A DNA stretch of 64,000 nucleotides from DASRYH01 sp035687245. GTDB taxonomy: Bacteria > Actinomycetota > Coriobacteriia > Anaerosomatales > PHET01. Shown in pieces: positions 1 through 8,328 of this stretch. The DNA lies in NCBI GenBank assembly GCA_035687245.1, contig DASRYH010000008.1:186001-250000 (forward strand), written 5' to 3'. The stretch's first letter is position 1. Each line of letters starts with the position of its first letter. The position numbers and the translations under genes are program-made. A model generated the notes under the pieces. It was not told the DNA's origin. It worked only from the letters and a program-made list of their open reading frames with translations, and made no database searches.

Positions 1-57
1 TCGTGTTCGTGACTGCGGAAATCGATTCTGAAAACCCTTTGATTGGTTAGGAGACCA

Positions 58-468
58 ATGCAGCTGATCTTCGACGACCTGGGCTACAAGCTCGTTCCCT
101 ACGCTTCTGGCCTTTGCTACGAAATCTGGCGATATCTGCCCGAGCGCATCGCCAAGCGGGGTCGGACGTCCGGCAAGGTGGCGCCCGCGGGATGGAAGTC
201 GATCGACTGTTATCCCGTAGATCCCCATGCAGGGGCGCTGAAGGTTTACAGCCTTTGCGTCAATGCCGACCCCTCAGTTCATCAGCATTGGGAGAGCGCG
301 GTTAAGCGCATGGAGGAGATTCGCGACTCCATCCTCCGTGCCACATGGCGTGAGGTGGGAGACGATGCACCGCCACGCTCGCTCTGTAACTGCGGCAATC
401 AGTGCGCGTGTCGTAGCACCGCCACCAACCCCCCGGTAGGGGGGTGTGTCTCGGAGCGGGACTCCTAA
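58..468 (+). CDS. Hypothetical protein of the integrated element
   Basis: I do not recognise this 136-residue soluble protein. The start is ATG 58 rather than the upstream TTG 43, because AGGAGA lies 4-8 bases before the ATG. It has an aromatic N-terminal half and a short helix-like stretch (about residues 75-95), then a Cys-rich tail with a CNCGNQCAC-like run near residue 112. The last 20 codons coincide with two inverted repeats (428-445 and 452-478), so the tail may be dominated by RNA structure. It lies upstream of the excisionase-like and RepA-like genes and probably belongs to the same mobile element. No function is assigned; coding status is likely but not certain. Confidence 0.5.
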   Translation: MQLIFDDLGYKLVPYASGLCYEIWRYLPERIAKRGRTSGKVAPAGWKSIDCYPVDPHAGALKVYSLCVNADPSVHQHWESAVKRMEEIRDSILRATWREVGDDAPPRSLCNCGNQCACRSTATNPPVGGCVSERDS

Positions 469-514
469 CCCGCTTCCGTGTGCCGATCACATCATCGTTC
501 TGACTCACCGAAGC

Positions 515-541
515 GAAGGGCCACGAGGCCCTTCTTCATTT
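515..541 (+). terminator. Rho-independent terminator after the first gene
   Basis: Stem GAAGGGCC (515-522), loop ACGA, stem GGCCCTTC (527-534), followed by TTCATTT. It separates the unknown gene at 58-468 from the xis-like gene. A second inverted repeat (GGGGCTGG 543-550 with CCAGCCCC 569-576) lies between it and the next start. Confidence 0.65.
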
Positions 542-598
542 GGGGGCTGGTGGTTCATTGGCGGGCCGCCAGCCCCATCCAAAGCTGAAAGGATATTG

Positions 599-796
599 AT
601 GAACCTCGATAACGCGGAAGAAGTCCTGACGATCAGCGAGGTGGCGAAGCTCCTCCGTATTGGACGCAACACGGCATATCGCATGGCGAAGCGGAAGACG
701 ATCCCGACCCTCAGTCTTGGCCGCCGCCTGGTAGTGCCGAAGCGAGCACTTCTCATCATGCTCTCTGATGGCTGTTCGTTCGTCGGAGTGCAGTAG
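599..796 (+). CDS. Excisionase-like helix-turn-helix protein
   Basis: A 65-residue protein made almost wholly of a winged helix-turn-helix of the excisionase/MerR-like family: the run LTISEVAKLLRIGRNTAY (about residues 10-27) is the HTH, and GRRLVVPKRAL (about 42-52) is the usual wing and C-terminal strand. Such proteins bind att-arm DNA and direct integrase towards excision, or act as small repressors. ATG 599 is chosen because AAAGGA precedes it by 5 bases; a longer frame from 446 runs through the terminator. It is followed immediately (stop 796, next ATG 797) by the RepA-like ATPase, so the two are co-transcribed. Confidence 0.75.
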   Translation: MNLDNAEEVLTISEVAKLLRIGRNTAYRMAKRKTIPTLSLGRRLVVPKRALLIMLSDGCSFVGVQ

Positions 797-1786
797 ATGG
801 CGGGCCTCGGAATCATCTCTTTGGAGGACGTTGCCACTACGGAGATGGAGTGGCTTTGGCCGGGATGGATTCCGAAAGGAGCACTGACGTTCCTGGTGGG
901 GGATCCAGGAGTAGGGAAGTCCAGTCTCTCTTGGGACCTGGCCGCCCGACTTAGTACCGGGGACGATCTTCCGGATGGCGGCGAGGGTAGGTCGGGCAGG
1001 GCACTGATCATCTCTGGTGAGGATGGGCTTTCTGACTGGATTCGCCCCCAGCTCATCGCGTACGGAGCGCGAATCGACAACATCTCGGCGATGAACATGC
1101 GATCCCAGGAGCGGGGACTCAGGCTCGACACCGATTGCGAGGAGCTGGAGCGACTCGTGGACAAGAAGAACATCGAGCTCGTCATCATTGATCCGCTTGA
1201 CGCGTTCCTGGGCCGCAGCAATCCGAACAGTGGTGCGGACATCAGGGCCATCACCAATGGTCTGGCAGGACTTGCGCAGAGGACGGGAGCGGCTGTTCTT
1301 GTCCTGCATCACTTCAACAAGAAGGAGAAGGCGGCCGCCGGCCACCGCGTCTCGGGTTCGATCGACTTGGTGGGGGCGGCTCGCTCGGTGCTCTACCTCG
1401 TCGTGCATCGGCGCAAGAACACGCATCGCATCTTGTACCGGCAGAAGGGGAACTGCGGCCGGGCCCCACAGCCCATGCTGCTCGGACTTGGTAAGGGCGA
1501 GCGCTTGGAGTGGAGTCAGACGCCCGACGACTTCGACTTGGATACGTACGCGACGGGTCGCAGGAGCGCCGCGGTAGCTGAGGCAGTGCGCTTTCTCAAG
1601 ACGATCATGGACGAACACAACGGATGTGTTGAATCGTCTGTGGTGCTCAGGGAGGCTGCAGCCGCAGGGATTTCCCGGCACGCCCTCGAGAGGGCAAAGG
1701 ACGAACTCTGTGTGTCTTCGAGGAAGAGTAAGAGCAAGTTCAAGGGTGGCTGGGCGTACTGCTACGAGGAGGACGAGGAGTCCTAG
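797..1786 (+). CDS. AAA ATPase, RepA/KaiC-like (plasmid-type helicase)
   Basis: A 329-residue RecA-fold ATPase of the AAA_25/RepA type. Walker A is GDPGVGKS (about residues 35-42) and Walker B is LVIIDPLDAFL (about 128-138). A Glu-containing ISGED run sits near residue 72. The C-terminal 90 residues contain a winged-helix-like segment typical of primase/helicase-associated proteins of integrative elements. Members act as replicative hexameric helicases or replication initiators for plasmids and integrated elements. ATG 797 follows the preceding stop without a gap. The gene sits in an xis-repA-int order, so it likely supports transient replication of the excised element; that role is inference. 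Confidence 0.75.
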   Translation: MAGLGIISLEDVATTEMEWLWPGWIPKGALTFLVGDPGVGKSSLSWDLAARLSTGDDLPDGGEGRSGRALIISGEDGLSDWIRPQLIAYGARIDNISAMNMRSQERGLRLDTDCEELERLVDKKNIELVIIDPLDAFLGRSNPNSGADIRAITNGLAGLAQRTGAAVLVLHHFNKKEKAAAGHRVSGSIDLVGAARSVLYLVVHRRKNTHRILYRQKGNCGRAPQPMLLGLGKGERLEWSQTPDDFDLDTYATGRRSAAVAEAVRFLKTIMDEHNGCVESSVVLREAAAAGISRHALERAKDELCVSSRKSKSKFKGGWAYCYEEDEES

Positions 1787-1964
1787 GGAGGAATAGCTCA
1801 TCATCTTCGTCTTCTTCCTGCCAAGAGGATGAAGATGTTGCTCTATTCGCGTCTGGTGCACTGTCATCGTCGGATTCAAGTGATAACTTCGAGGGGCTGG
1901 GATTCCCACTGGGATCTCGGCCCCTTTCCCGTCTGGACGACGTGAACTGAAAGGGAAATGCACC
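1787..1964 (+). other. Non-coding gap between repA-like gene and integrase
   Basis: This 178-base stretch is visibly lower in GC than the flanking genes. It contains an inverted repeat CATCTTC (1802-1808) / GAAGATG (1831-1837) and, before the integrase, a GC-rich fold with GGGGCTGGGA and TCGGCCCC. No open frame is convincing. It may hold the int promoter or the DNA sites used by the excisionase. Confidence 0.35.
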
Positions 1965-3104
1965 TTGGAAATGGAAAAGACATCGAGCGGAAGGTACAAG
2001 GTCCGCATCTGGGACAAGCATCTCTGCAAGAAGGTCTACGTAGGGACCTATCCCACGAAGACCGCCGCCAGGACGGCAGGGACGCAAGCTGAGCTTCGAT
2101 TGCTCACTTTCGGTCACCTGCCCGAGCACAAGGACATCACGCTGGTCGCTCTGTGCGATCGCTACATCGAGATGAACCCTCAGCTCCGCACAAGCACGAT
2201 CGACTGGTATGCGAATGCGCTCAAGAAGGCACGCGCCTTCTTTGGCGATGAGGCCAGTGTCAGACGTATGTCCAAGGAAGACATGCAGTCCTACGTTTCG
2301 AGCCTCATTTCTCAGAAGAAGGCATCGAAGACGGTCGTGGGCTACCTCAAGGCACTCGGGGCGGTGTTCGAGCAGGCGGTTGAGTGGGGCTATCGCGAGA
2401 GCAATCCCTGCCGCAAGCTCCGCAATCTACCGGAGAACCGGCGAGCAGATGACGCAATCCGCGTACTGAGCACCACGGAGCACGCACGATTGGCGGATTC
2501 GGCCCCGGGTCACTACAGGACGATGGTATCGGTGTGGCCTTTCATCGGACTTCGCCGCTCAGAGATGCAGGGCCTGCGGTGGGAAGACGTCGACTTGGTT
2601 GGTGGCCGGCTGCACGTAAGGCACCAGCTCCGTGAGGACGGAAGCCTCGATCCTAACCTCAAAACGCGTAAGTCCCGGCGAACGATCGTGATGCCGCAAA
2701 ACGTAGTGAACGAGCTTCGCAAGTGGCGCTTGGAGAGCAAGCCCAACCTGCTCGACCTCGTCTTCCCAACGCAGCAGGGTCTGCCGCAAACCTCTAAGCC
2801 GAACTTCTACAGTTGGTGGAACAAGGCGTGTGCAAAGGCAGGCCTCGCCGGCTGCAATCCCCACGACATGCGGCACACTTTCGCCACGTGGTCTTTGGCG
2901 GCAGGGGAGAACCCCAAACGGGTCGCCGACGAGATGGGGCACGAGAAGACGTCGATGATGCTCGACACGTATCTTCACCTGCTCGTTGACGACAATGTAG
3001 GGGGTACAAAGCGGCTCGAGGAATGGTACTATTCTCAGGCTGCTACGAGCGGGATGGATGCAAGTACCGCCCCTATACCGCCCCTGAAGGCCTCAAACGC
3101 CTGA
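1965..3104 (+). CDS. int: Site-specific tyrosine integrase
   Basis: A 379-residue phage/ICE-type tyrosine recombinase. An AP2-like arm-binding region is at about residues 5-50, a SAM-like core-binding domain at about 58-150, and the catalytic domain at about 170-340. The catalytic set is visible: Arg197 in GLRRSE, a Lys in the KTRKSRRT beta-hairpin (about 233), His300-x-x-Arg303, His326 in MGHEKT and nucleophile Tyr336 in DTYLH. TTG 1965 is taken as start because GAAAGGGA ends about 8 bases upstream; ATG 1971 is the alternative and costs two residues. The gene stops 46 bases before the 5' end of an intact tRNA-Pro, so its attachment site is probably in or near that tRNA. Confidence 0.93.
   Translation: MEMEKTSSGRYKVRIWDKHLCKKVYVGTYPTKTAARTAGTQAELRLLTFGHLPEHKDITLVALCDRYIEMNPQLRTSTIDWYANALKKARAFFGDEASVRRMSKEDMQSYVSSLISQKKASKTVVGYLKALGAVFEQAVEWGYRESNPCRKLRNLPENRRADDAIRVLSTTEHARLADSAPGHYRTMVSVWPFIGLRRSEMQGLRWEDVDLVGGRLHVRHQLREDGSLDPNLKTRKSRRTIVMPQNVVNELRKWRLESKPNLLDLVFPTQQGLPQTSKPNFYSWWNKACAKAGLAGCNPHDMRHTFATWSLAAGENPKRVADEMGHEKTSMMLDTYLHLLVDDNVGGTKRLEEWYYSQAATSGMDASTAPIPPLKASNA
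3065..3085 (+). repeat. Tandem direct repeat TACCGCCCCT at the end of int
   Basis: TACCGCCCCT occurs at 3065-3074 and again at 3076-3085, a period of 11 bases or one helical turn. It lies within the last codons of int, next to the presumed attachment site, where arm-type integrase or excisionase sites are expected. The binding role is inference. Confidence 0.5.
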
Positions 3105-3121
3105 TCGGGGAGGATCGGGGA
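3103..3121 (+). repeat. Tandem direct repeat GATCGGGGA between int and tRNA-Pro
   Basis: GATCGGGGA occurs at 3103-3111 and 3113-3121, a period of 10 bases, just 30 bases before the tRNA. With the repeat at 3065-3085 it forms two helically phased pairs near the putative att site. Confidence 0.5.
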
Positions 3122-3150
3122 AGTGAGTTTCCGCAGGTAGAAGCATATAT

Positions 3151-3227
<77 letters not shown>

Positions 3228-3235
3228 GCACTCTT

Positions 3236-3263
3236 CGAGGCACCCTCCGGGGTGCCTCGTTTC
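3236..3263 (+). terminator. Terminator of tRNA-Pro
   Basis: Perfect 10-bp stem CGAGGCACCC (3236-3245) / GGGTGCCTCG (3250-3259), loop TCCG, followed by TTTCG. It starts 8 bases after the tRNA CCA. The remaining sequence to 3471 shows no gene. Confidence 0.85.
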
Positions 3264-3471
3264 GTCTATCTGCACAAGCGTGCTCGACAGTTCAAGAGCC
3301 GTTTCAAAGGCTTCGGCCGCCTTCTTGGAGACAAACGAAGACCCCGCGAGGCGGTGATTCCTCCGGGGCCGTGATCAGCGCCTTGCGATGGGCGACTGAC
3401 TTGCATAGGGTATCACGCCCGAATCGGCAGAGAGGCCCCAGTGAATTCGGCCGCGCAGGGAAAAGGCCTGA

Positions 3472-4299
3472 CTACGCCGCCGGTGCATCGCCCATCTCGT
3501 CTTCCATCATCGACAGGAGCTTCAGCCCGTCACGGTAGGTGCCTTCGAGGAAGAGGGCCTCATCGTGCAGCCCAGAGCGCCGCATCTCCGTCTCGAATGT
3601 GAGGAACTTGTCGTAGGGGGACGCGGCCACCGTTCGGACTAGCTCAGCCCAGTCGACCGTCCCGGAGAATACGGGTTTGTGCTGGTCGGCGGTTCCGTCG
3701 TTGTCGTGCAGGTGAAGTGAGATGAGGCGCTCCTTCACGGAATCAAGGTGCCGGAGCCCCATCCCTCCTATGTTTCCGTGGCCCGTGTCGTAGCAGAGGC
3801 CCAAGAAGGTCGACTCGTACTCCGAAAACAGCTCGCGAATCCCGATGAACTTGTCGTTTGCCCGATTCTCCACCGCGATCTTGACGGACCTTGCGGTGCA
3901 GTACTCCTCAAGCTCGTCCAGCGATTTCCTGAGCTGACTCCACGCATCGCGGTTGGCGGAGTTCGCGGGGGGTGTATGAACCACAATCACCGAACCACCC
4001 AGAACGGTGCACATGTCGACGCGGTTCTTGATGATCTCGACACCAGCTAGCCGCTGGTACTCGACGATTGAGTACCAGTTCTTCTCAGCGCCTGCGGGAG
4101 CGTGGATGTCGTAGAGCGAAAGCGCCAAGCGGTTCAGGAGTTGCTCGATGTGCCTGATCTCCGGCGCGGTGTAGACAAAGTCGTGCCTCCAGTGGTGGAT
4201 CCACTGGATGTGCCGGAAGCCCGCCTCCGCGATCCGTGTCAGGGCGGGTTCGGCATTGCCGGTGTCGCCGGCATAGTCCGTTGCCATTGCGAGTTCCAT
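3472..4299 (-). CDS. Sugar phosphate isomerase/epimerase family TIM-barrel protein
   Basis: A 275-residue xylose-isomerase-like TIM barrel (AP endonuclease 2 superfamily). The expected metal ligands can be seen: Glu144 in VENR, Asp171 and His174 in CYDTGH, His198 in LHLHD and Glu236 in TFETE. Members isomerise or epimerise sugars and sugar phosphates, or process DNA like endonuclease IV; the substrate cannot be read here. ATG 4299 is preferred to ATG 4335 because GGGAGG lies 9 bases upstream. The gene stands alone, convergent with the tRNA and divergent from degV. Confidence 0.75.
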   Translation of the reverse strand: MELAMATDYAGDTGNAEPALTRIAEAGFRHIQWIHHWRHDFVYTAPEIRHIEQLLNRLALSLYDIHAPAGAEKNWYSIVEYQRLAGVEIIKNRVDMCTVLGGSVIVVHTPPANSANRDAWSQLRKSLDELEEYCTARSVKIAVENRANDKFIGIRELFSEYESTFLGLCYDTGHGNIGGMGLRHLDSVKERLISLHLHDNDGTADQHKPVFSGTVDWAELVRTVAASPYDKFLTFETEMRRSGLHDEALFLEGTYRDGLKLLSMMEDEMGDAPAA

Positions 4300-4549
4300 G
4301 TCGTGAGGCCTCCCGGCTTTGTTGGAGTTGAACATACTCCGAATACGCGCCCAATGCGGCGCGAGGCTCGACGCCTTCGGTCAATGGGACGTTTGGTGAG
4401 CGTTACAGACGTGGATGGCAGACCGGTGGTGCCTACTCGGCGTCGCCACCGCTGCCGCGTGGGTTGAGCGACCACCCGCTGCGTTCGACCCGGTCAGTCT
4501 GGTGGGAGATACTGGGGAGACTAGTGTCGCCAGCGAAGGGGCAATCACG

Positions 4550-5407
4550 GTGGCTGAAGAGAATATAGCGATACTCGTGGATTCGGGCTGCGACGTACCC
4601 CAGGAATACCGGGACAGGTACCACATCTACGTCGCCCCGCTCACGATCGTCTACAAGGAGGGCGAGTATCGGGACGGAATCGACATCGCTCCCGATACGG
4701 TCTACGAACGCTTCAAGGATGAGGTTCCGTCGACTTCATTGCCGAGTCCTGCGACGGTCGCGGAGCTCTTTCGGCAGATCAAGGCCGATGGCTACGAGAA
4801 GGTCATCGTGATCGCGATTTCCAGCGGCTTGAGCGGGACCTTCAACATGCTGATGACATTCGGGCCGGAGCCGGAGGGGCTCGAGGCGCGCTACATCGAT
4901 ACCAGGAACATCGGGATCGGGAGCGGCTTTTCGGCGATTCGCGCTGGCGAACTGATCGAGAAGGGGCTGTCGTTTTCCGAGGTGTGCAGCCAAGTTGAGA
5001 TCGCGGCGAACAACACGAAGCTGTTCTTCTGTGTCGCGTCCCTCGAGTACCTGATGAAAGGCGGTCGAATCGGACTTGTCTCGGGAGTGATGGGAATGCT
5101 CCTGGATGTGAAGCCGGTCATCGCCTGCAACGAGGACGGCATCTACTACACGGTTGCGAAGGCCCGCGGGCGCGAGAAGTCGCTGAGGGTTGCGCTTCAG
5201 AAGGCCGTCGAGTTCGCCGAAGGGGCCAAGGAGTACAACATCGCGGTGGTTCAAGGCGCTGCAGCCGCCGAAGGTGCCGCGCTGATGGCCACAATGAAGG
5301 AGCAGCTGCCGGACTTCGGGTACGCGATCGAAGAAGTGCTCACGCCCGCGCTCGTCGTCCACACCGGACCAGGGCTGATCGGCATAGGCGTACAGCGGTT
5401 GGCCTAG
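4550..5407 (+). CDS. DegV family fatty-acid-binding protein
   Basis: A 285-residue DegV protein. These bind a fatty acid between two domains; FakB proteins of this family present fatty acids to the kinase FakA. Family landmarks are the N-terminal ILVDSGCD (about 8-15), STSLPSP (61-67), SSGLSGT (91-97) and HTGPG near the C terminus. GTG 4550 is chosen with GAAGGGG about 8 bases upstream; it places the conserved strand right at the N terminus, while the longer frame from 4415 adds 45 atypical residues. No fakA-like gene is in the window. Confidence 0.88.
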   Translation: MAEENIAILVDSGCDVPQEYRDRYHIYVAPLTIVYKEGEYRDGIDIAPDTVYERFKDEVPSTSLPSPATVAELFRQIKADGYEKVIVIAISSGLSGTFNMLMTFGPEPEGLEARYIDTRNIGIGSGFSAIRAGELIEKGLSFSEVCSQVEIAANNTKLFFCVASLEYLMKGGRIGLVSGVMGMLLDVKPVIACNEDGIYYTVAKARGREKSLRVALQKAVEFAEGAKEYNIAVVQGAAAAEGAALMATMKEQLPDFGYAIEEVLTPALVVHTGPGLIGIGVQRLA

Positions 5408-5513
5408 CGCTTGCCGAAGGTAGTGAGACGCAACGGCGTCGACGTGGTACGGATGTCGGCGTCGTCGTTCGACTAGGTAGGGGACAAGCTGCGCGCGCAA
5501 AGGTGAACGAGGC

Positions 5514-7706
5514 ATGATGACTGATTCTGCAGGCACCAGCAACGAGGCAACCGAAGTCTTGGCGGCCGCCATCGCGCAGGAGCTGCACGCGCTGGACGAG
5601 TGGCAGGCGAAGCGGTTGCTTGCTAGTTACGGCATTTCGGTGCCTGAAGGCGGGCTCGCGCGCGATGCGGACGAGGCCGCGGCGATCGCGCGGCGGCTCG
5701 GGGGTCCCGTGGCCGTCAAGGCGATCGGGACGAGCATCAATCACAAGACCGAGCGCGGGCTCGTCGCGCTCAATCTGAGTGACGAGTCGGCCGTACGCGA
5801 CTCCGCTAGCTCACTTCTCGTGGCCGCCGAAGATCCGAGCGCATCGCTTCTCGTGGAGCGCATGGTCAAGGGCTCTCGGGAGTTCATGATCGGCATGAAG
5901 CGTGACCCCTCCTACGGCCCTGTCGTTGTCTTTGGCATCGGCGGAGTCTTAGCCGAGGCGCACAGGGACATCTCGCTCGGCGTGACACCATTGGACGACG
6001 GGGATATTGAGCGCATGCTCTCCGGGATTCGGGCGAGTGCGCTGCTTGATGCGTTTCGGGGCATGCCACCGGTGGATCGCGTGGCGCTTGTGGCGGCCAT
6101 TCGTGCGCTCGCGCAGATTGCCGAGGACCATCCCGCTATCACTGAGATCGACGTGAACCCTCTCATCATCGACGGCACGAGGCCGGTTGCCGCCGATGCG
6201 CTCGTGATCCTCGATCCCGGAGCGGCTACGCGTGCATCGGGCGCCACTCGAGCAGCGCCTGCATCGCCGAATCTGTCGCCGATGTTCGCGCCGCGGGCCG
6301 TGGCTGTCGTTGGCGCTTCGAACGACCCCCTTAAGTGGGGCGGTTCTCTCATGCGCAACATCATCAACGGGGGTTTCGCTGGCCCCATCTACCCCGTCAA
6401 CGGGCGCGGCGGCTCCGTGTGTGGCCTGGAGGCCTTCGCCAGCATCTCGGATCTGCCCGAGGCGCCTGATCTTGCGTTGGTTGCAGTAGGAGCTGCCTAC
6501 GTGGATGGCGTAATCGAGCAGTGCGGAGAGCGCGGCATTCCTGTCGCGCTGGTGGTCGCTGCAGGCTTCTCTGAAGCAGGCGAGGAGGGGATTGCCGCAG
6601 AGGCGGCGCTCGTCAAGACCGCCGAGGACGCAGGCGTCACGCTCGTCGGTCCCAACTGCATGGGACTGCTGTCAACGCATAGCCATCTGCATGCCGTCGG
6701 CTTCTTGGAGCTCCGGCCCGAAGCCGGCGGCCTGAGCATCATCTCCCAGTCCGGCAACATCGGCGTCCAGCTTGTGACCAGGGCGGAGCGGCGCCACGTC
6801 GGCATCGACAAGTACGTGACGGTCGGCAACCAGGCCACTACCACCGCGCTCGATGTGCTCGAAGCGCTGGCAGACGACCCCAAGACAGCTGCTGTGCTCG
6901 TCTATCTCGAGGAGATCGGCGACGGCCGCCGCTTCATCGACGTCTTGCGCCGCACCACGACCCAGAAGCCGGTGGTCGTACTGCCCGGCGGCATGACCGA
7001 CTACGGCCGCCGCGCTGCTGCTTCGCACACCGGGGCCATGGCCGGTTCAACGGATGTCTTCCTGGCAGCGACCCGGCAGACAGGCACCCTCGTCCGTACG
7101 GGTCCAGACGAGAGCCTGGACCTTGCGCTGTGCCTCTCGGCTCTTCCACTGCCGAAAGGCCGCAGAGTAGCAGTGATGACACTCGGCGGCGGATGGGGAG
7201 TGCTTGCCGCCGACGAACTGGCTCGCAACGACCTGGAGCTGGCGACGCTCGAGCCGGAGGTGCTTGCCGCACTGGATGAGCTTCTGCCCGGCTACTGGTG
7301 TCGCAGCAACCCTGTCGACCTCGTCGCGACAGTTGGCCCAGACCTCGCGGCGAGCACTCTGACCAAACTCGCGCAGAGCGATGATGTCGACGCCGTCGTG
7401 GTCCTCGGTATTCTGCGCAGCCCGTCGACGGGCTGGACATCGGATGACCCGGCAGCGGCAGGCGTACCGGGCGGTCCCGGCCGCGGCAACTTCAACGCGG
7501 CCGAGGTCGCATTCCTCGAGCGCGTCACCGAGCTCATGGAGAGCACCGGCAAGCCGATCATCAACGCCCCGCTCCGCCCGCTCGATGCCGCGACTTTCCC
7601 CGGTGGAAGGCGATATGACCCTGTCATCCTCTACTCTCCGGTCGCCGCAGTCCGGGCCCTTGCCGCGATGGCGTGGTATCGCGAGTACGTCGACGGGGCC
7701 TCGTGA
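5514..7706 (+). CDS. Acyl-CoA synthetase (NDP-forming), fused beta-alpha
   Basis: A 730-residue single-chain acetate/acyl-CoA ligase (ADP-forming), which turns acyl-CoA plus ADP and phosphate into acid, CoA and ATP. The ATP-grasp (beta-like) domain comes first (about residues 20-225), then a Rossmann CoA-binding domain starting AVAVVGASND (about 262) and succinyl-CoA-synthetase-like domains. The phosphohistidine motif is SHTGAMAG, with His505 the expected catalytic residue. The order beta-alpha is the reverse of many archaeal alpha-beta fusions. ATG 5514 follows AAAGGTG. In the context of iorAB and paaK in this window, a role in ATP formation from arylacetyl- or branched acyl-CoA is plausible inference. 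Confidence 0.85.
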   Translation: MMTDSAGTSNEATEVLAAAIAQELHALDEWQAKRLLASYGISVPEGGLARDADEAAAIARRLGGPVAVKAIGTSINHKTERGLVALNLSDESAVRDSASSLLVAAEDPSASLLVERMVKGSREFMIGMKRDPSYGPVVVFGIGGVLAEAHRDISLGVTPLDDGDIERMLSGIRASALLDAFRGMPPVDRVALVAAIRALAQIAEDHPAITEIDVNPLIIDGTRPVAADALVILDPGAATRASGATRAAPASPNLSPMFAPRAVAVVGASNDPLKWGGSLMRNIINGGFAGPIYPVNGRGGSVCGLEAFASISDLPEAPDLALVAVGAAYVDGVIEQCGERGIPVALVVAAGFSEAGEEGIAAEAALVKTAEDAGVTLVGPNCMGLLSTHSHLHAVGFLELRPEAGGLSIISQSGNIGVQLVTRAERRHVGIDKYVTVGNQATTTALDVLEALADDPKTAAVLVYLEEIGDGRRFIDVLRRTTTQKPVVVLPGGMTDYGRRAAASHTGAMAGSTDVFLAATRQTGTLVRTGPDESLDLALCLSALPLPKGRRVAVMTLGGGWGVLAADELARNDLELATLEPEVLAALDELLPGYWCRSNPVDLVATVGPDLAASTLTKLAQSDDVDAVVVLGILRSPSTGWTSDDPAAAGVPGGPGRGNFNAAEVAFLERVTELMESTGKPIINAPLRPLDAATFPGGRRYDPVILYSPVAAVRALAAMAWYREYVDGAS

Positions 7707-7799
7707 CACCGCACGCGAGCACATGCTCAGGTCGGTCCGAAGCGCGTCGGGTGCCCGTTAGCGGGTAAGTACTCAGCTACGGACTATCGATGAGGGGAC

Positions 7800-8300
7800 G
7801 TGCTTGCAGAGATGGTGGAGCCTGCAGATCTTCAGGTATCCGACATCTCGGAGATCACCGACCAGCTCTACATCGCCTCACGGCTGCACGCGCGGCACGT
7901 CGAATCCGTTCGTGATCTAGACATCGATCTCATCCTGAGCACGATCTGGTTGGCGCCGACCCGTGGGCTGCGGCGAGAGCCGTTTCGCTCGCTGTGGCTC
8001 CCATTAGTGGACTCGCCTCTAGTTCCGCTTCCCCTCTTCATTCTTCGGCGAGGCGCCCGCGCTGCGGTTCTGGTGATGGCCTCGGGCGGGAAGGTGCTCA
8101 TCTACTGTCGCGGGGGCATCCACCGCAGTGTCGCGATGGCTTCATGCATCCTCATTGCCCGCGGTATGGCGGCAGACGAGGCAATGGCGCTGATCACCGA
8201 TCATCGGCCTGTCGCAGATCCCCACGCTCCCTACATCGAGCGACGGATACGGGCATTCGAGAAGGACTGGCTGTCCCGACAGCGGCCGGCATCAAGGTGA
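7800..8300 (+). CDS. Dual-specificity-type protein phosphatase
   Basis: A 166-residue cysteine phosphatase. The P-loop is CRGGIHRS with nucleophile Cys103 and Arg109 (the CX5R signature), and Asp71 in LVDSP fits the general acid. The residue before the Cys is Tyr, where most of the family has His. The C-terminal helical part resembles DSPc domains (RGMAADEAMALI). GTG 7800 has GAGGGG 3-4 bases upstream; ATG 7812 is a possible alternative. The next gene, a lipid kinase, begins 28 bases on and may be co-transcribed. The substrate is unknown (protein, lipid or nucleotide). Confidence 0.75.
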   Translation: MLAEMVEPADLQVSDISEITDQLYIASRLHARHVESVRDLDIDLILSTIWLAPTRGLRREPFRSLWLPLVDSPLVPLPLFILRRGARAAVLVMASGGKVLIYCRGGIHRSVAMASCILIARGMAADEAMALITDHRPVADPHAPYIERRIRAFEKDWLSRQRPASR

Positions 8301-8328
8301 GGCGCACCCACAGGAGGAGGGGCCGGAC

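Noticed and set aside
536..2029. 497-codon open frame on the minus strand
   Set aside because: Antisense to the xis-like, RepA-like and int genes; composition is that of a shadow frame.
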